From Arabidopsis thaliana (taxonomy: Eukaryota > Streptophyta > Magnoliopsida > Brassicales > Brassicaceae), in assembly GCF_000001735.4 (NCBI RefSeq), contig NC_003070.9, positions 11,092,001 through 11,156,000 on the forward strand: 64,000 nt of DNA, written 5' to 3'. Below, in pieces: positions 60,841 to 64,000 of this stretch. The notes under the pieces are model-generated. The model saw nothing but the letters and a program-made list of their open reading frames with translations. It did not search any database and was not told the origin of the DNA. The position numbers and the translations under genes were made by a program. Numbering within the stretch: position 1 is the first letter of the stretch; every line of letters begins with the position of its first letter.

Positions 60841-63039
60841 CATTTTCTTATTTACAAACAATGTAACTAGGGTGTATGTCGTTTATATTTGTCTTAGTTA
60901 TTTGTTTTTGATTTGCAAATCTCTAAATTCTATCAATCTGTTTTTTTTTTCTTCTAATTTTCAATATTTTTTCTATGAGTAAATTATTATATCAACTGTT
61001 TCTAAAAATTATCTAATCATGGTATGTCTTAGTTATTTGCTTTTAGATTGAATTACATATTAATTAGATAACAAAAATGGTATCGAACTTCCACCATTGG
61101 TTCAAAAAGAAGGTACCACTACAAAAAAATTAATATGCTTAACATAATTTACTTATTAAGTTAGCCCTTTTTAAAAGTGAAATTCTAATTATATAATTGC
61201 TTGTAAAATTAAGGGTTTTGTGCAAAAAAAACTAAAAGTTGTTCTTTTTTGTAACTTTACCCTTCACGTCAAAAAAATGTAAAATTATCATATGAAATCT
61301 AAAATAATATACAATATAGCTTTTCTAATTGTTAATTTTTAAAATTTTGATAAATAATATATGTACATTATGTGATTATGAAAACGTTTATAGTATATGT
61401 AAAGTTAAGAAAAATGGGTTATATATTATTGCATATTATTTTGGATTTCATATATTTATTTTGTATTTTTTAGACGTAGAAGGTAAAATTACAAAAATAG
61501 AAGAGTTTGAGAGGGTTTTTTTTTACACACCCCTATATATAATAACACTAGATATTGACCCTCGGTACACCGCGGGTTGATTATTTGCGTTAGAAATTAA
61601 ATTATTATTTTTATTTAATATTATCCATATTTAATATCAAGTTATATTTTGAATTCATCATTTTACATTTTATATCTATTTACTTTTGATGTTATATTAG
61701 TATTTGTTTGGTTTGATGTTGTTTAGTTTAGAAAAATCTTTTTATTATACACATCATTTATATAGAGTGTGTATTTTATGGTACGTAATTATGTGTTTGT
61801 TATATAATACTTTTTTTTGTTAAAAGTAAAAGTATTATAACTACCTAAAATGTATATGTAGATATGGATATGACCCGCGGTACACTGCGAGTTAATTTTT
61901 TTATGACAAAATTTAAGTTGTAATTGTTTTATTAATATTGTTTGTTTGTTTTTCTTAAATTGTATTTTGATTGTTAGTTCTAGAATTTCACCCACTGTAT
62001 ACCGTCTATATTAATATAGACCAAAACCCGTCCTACCGTATAACAATTTTCCGTATAATTGTATAATTTTTTTTTTTTTTTTTTTAATTATATTCCTGTA
62101 TAATTATATTTTGATTGTTTATTTTAGGATTTCACCCATGTTATACATCTTGTATTAATATCGACCAACCCGTGCTACCATATAATATGTCCCGTCAAAT
62201 TGAACACCATATTTTTTTTTTTTTTTTTTTTGAAGATTAGCTGAAGATATAACATATTAATTTGGTTTTTTTTTTGAAGATTAGCTGAAGATATAACATA
62301 TTAATTTGTCTTATTTAAATATAGATATATATCTATGTATTATTTAGTGTATGATTAGTATTGTTTAGGTTTCAATATTTAAAATTTAGATACGAAACAT
62401 ACAGTTCATTAAGTAACGATGTAGCAGATTTTAAAAATTGATTTTTTTTGGTTTTAGGATTTTAGTATGAAAATATTAAAAGTATATAGGAAATGGTATG
62501 TACGTGAAATAAAGAATTATTTGTTTTTTTTTTGTTCCATATATACTAAATATTATTAAAAATCTGTATAATATCTTGTATTTAAAATTTAAAATCTAAA
62601 TAATTAGTGCATTATTCTAGCTGAGATTGATCCGCAATATACGACGGGCTGTTTCTTAAAAATTTTTGTTATTTATAAACTTATGATTTTGTTGTATATA
62701 AAATTAACCAATTTATTGTGTATGATTTTTAATTCGATGTAACTCTTATATTTAAAGTATAGTATTATTTAGCTTTATTATGGCTGAATATTTATATGAA
62801 TATGTTTTTGACCTGATCCATCAAAATCAAGAGGTTTTAACCCCCATGGCAAATATTTAGTTTTTGTACTTTAGATTTTAAAAATAAAATTTAATATATG
62901 ATTATTATTTTTAGATCAAAGTAAATATAGTAATTTTAGGTTCTATTTTATAGTCAAAGTTCTAAACCATTCACGTTTGTTTAACTATTATTTTATTTTT
63001 TTCAACGAAAAAACTTTATTGAATAAAGATTATTAGGTC
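60841..63039. other. AT-rich repeat region
   Basis: No gene is seen. Words like GACCC(G/T)CGGTACACCGCGGGT recur with decay at about 61557-61578, 61870-61892, 62000-62040, 62150-62185 and 62630-62655, each followed by AT-rich sequence. This pattern resembles clustered degraded Helitron-type or other dispersed repeats, but I cannot define ends. Confidence 0.45.
62222..62308. repeat. 44-bp tandem duplication
   Basis: A T-run plus GAAGATTAGCTGAAGATATA..TTAATTTG occurs twice in a row. The two GAAGATTAG starts are at 62232 and 62276. The copies appear identical apart from T-run length. Confidence 0.9.
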
Positions 63040-63390
63040 CGATCATAATACAACATATCATAAATCTAAATCAAAGGACTCAAACAATCCGAGAAAAACA
63101 TAGAATCTATCTAACCTTTTTCTGCCAACAAATGAGCTAACTGATTACACGATATTTTAGTAAAAGAGAAAAAGATATTTCTAAACTTGGTTGCCCAAAA
63201 GTGAATATTTTTGCGTAAGGCTTCGGTAATGAAGTCCACCGTAAGAACCTTGATGATGTTGATGAGCGCTTCAGAGTCTCTATTTTTGATAAATTGATGT
63301 ATAGCAGTCAGACCACACTTGATGCATTGACATTAGTAGAGCTTTAGCTTCAGCTTCCGGTGGGGTACGTACGGCTCCCCATCTTTTTGC
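63040..63390 (-). pseudogene. RNase H-like fragment of a plant retroelement
   Basis: On the minus strand, through two or more frameshifts, it reads WGAVRTPPEAEAKALLMSM, then IKNRDSEALINIIKVL, ITEALRKNIHFWATKFRNI and SFTKISCNQLAHLLAEKG. These are the RVT_3/RNase H blocks found at the ends of plant LINE ORFs and related genes. A short A-rich tail with AATAAAG-type words follows near 63015-63035. The rest of the element is missing. Confidence 0.7.
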
Positions 63391-64000
63391 TTCACCTTGA
63401 CATGTATATTTAATTTTTTACTTACATAAACTTCTTTACAAAATAAAAAAAAACAGAACCGCAAATACAACAAAATTAAACACACGTATATATACACACA
63501 AACGTTCATATATGAATATCTAAATAGTTTGGAACAATAATACACAGGTCGTTACCAAAAAGAAAAAAGAAATACACAATTCTCAAGTATTGTGTTCTTT
63601 AATACAGAAATCAACATCAATACATTGACATCACATTCATAAAGAAGGGTAATACGTACAAAAAAATAAAAAAAAAATAAAAAGAATGCCCATGATGTGT
63701 GTGTTTGATAATGTGATGGGAGATAAACATATGTAGTATATATAGGCTTGGAATGATTAGGTCAATATTTTGGTGAGCAAGCAAAATTAATTTGCGATCT
63801 TAACTAAAATGGAATCAAATATACGTAATTAGAATATTTTAGGTATATGCTATAAATGCGATTTGTCATAATAATTAAAATTTTCTATAAAATCTTATGT
63901 ATAAATATTTTGTAGTGTATAGCAATTAGTTATGTCGAGATATTTTAGAAAGATTTTTCCGAGAATATTGGCAAAGATTTGGGAAATAATTTGATGTGGT
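63391..64000. other. Terminal intergenic sequence
   Basis: AT-rich, with nothing recognisable up to the window end. Confidence 0.45.

Overview
This is plant nuclear DNA. It has AT-rich intergenic sequence, intron-containing genes with GT..AG junctions, a eukaryotic tRNA, a microRNA precursor and several plant transposon classes. Gene content and order match my memory of Arabidopsis thaliana chromosome 1, roughly At1g31080 to At1g31210. The locus and symbol names are recalled, not searched. Exon structures were built by hand: for each fully modelled gene the spliced lengths divide by three, and several totals match the protein lengths I remember (KUP10 796 aa, HINT2 187, SRX 125, IMD3 404, IMPL1 371, PP2-A9 180).

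Layout. 1-3.7 kb: two tandem F-box-type genes, the first cut by the window edge and internally deleted, the second frameshifted. 4.1-9.3 kb: a type II membrane sugar-transferase gene on the minus strand, split by a 5'-truncated LINE with a 13-bp target duplication. 10.3-12.0 kb: a terminal-inverted-repeat element carrying a piece of a lactate dehydrogenase gene. 12.1 kb: tRNA-Ile(AAU). 12.4-15.4 kb: potassium transporter KUP10 (minus). 15.4-22.9 kb: gene-poor DNA with a MITE candidate and a LINE tail. 23 kb: an intronless six-helix membrane protein (minus). 26-30.4 kb: the MADS-box gene GORDITA/AGL63, then a chimeric gene that joins a DUF1985 protein to a second copy of the GORDITA K-box and C-terminal exons. 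30.9-32.1 kb: HINT2 (minus). 32-41 kb: a transposon-rich stretch with a fold-back element bearing convergent snRNA-type promoters, an F-box pseudogene, a third scrap of GORDITA-type sequence, hAT relics and a SINE. 41.5 kb: sulfiredoxin SRX. 45.5 kb: MIR167D. 48.5 kb: a CX9C protein. 49.4-50.5 kb: a decayed LRR receptor-kinase copy. 50.8-54.8 kb: divergent IMD3 and IMPL1, 243 bp apart between start codons. 54.9-55.7 kb: PP2-A9 (minus). 56.1-60.8 kb: a young, complete Ty1/copia element. 60.8-64 kb: AT-rich repeats and an RNase H relic.

The intact genes are unrelated housekeeping or developmental functions: potassium transport, ovule/fruit MADS control, nucleotide hydrolysis, peroxiredoxin repair, auxin-response microRNA, leucine biosynthesis, inositol/histidinol-phosphate-type phosphatase, and a phloem-lectin relative. 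They do not form a pathway. The coherent theme is gene remodelling by duplication and transposons: an F-box tandem array decaying in different ways, a host gene broken by a LINE, a captured LDH fragment, and a new gene built by joining a DUF1985 gene to MADS-gene exons.
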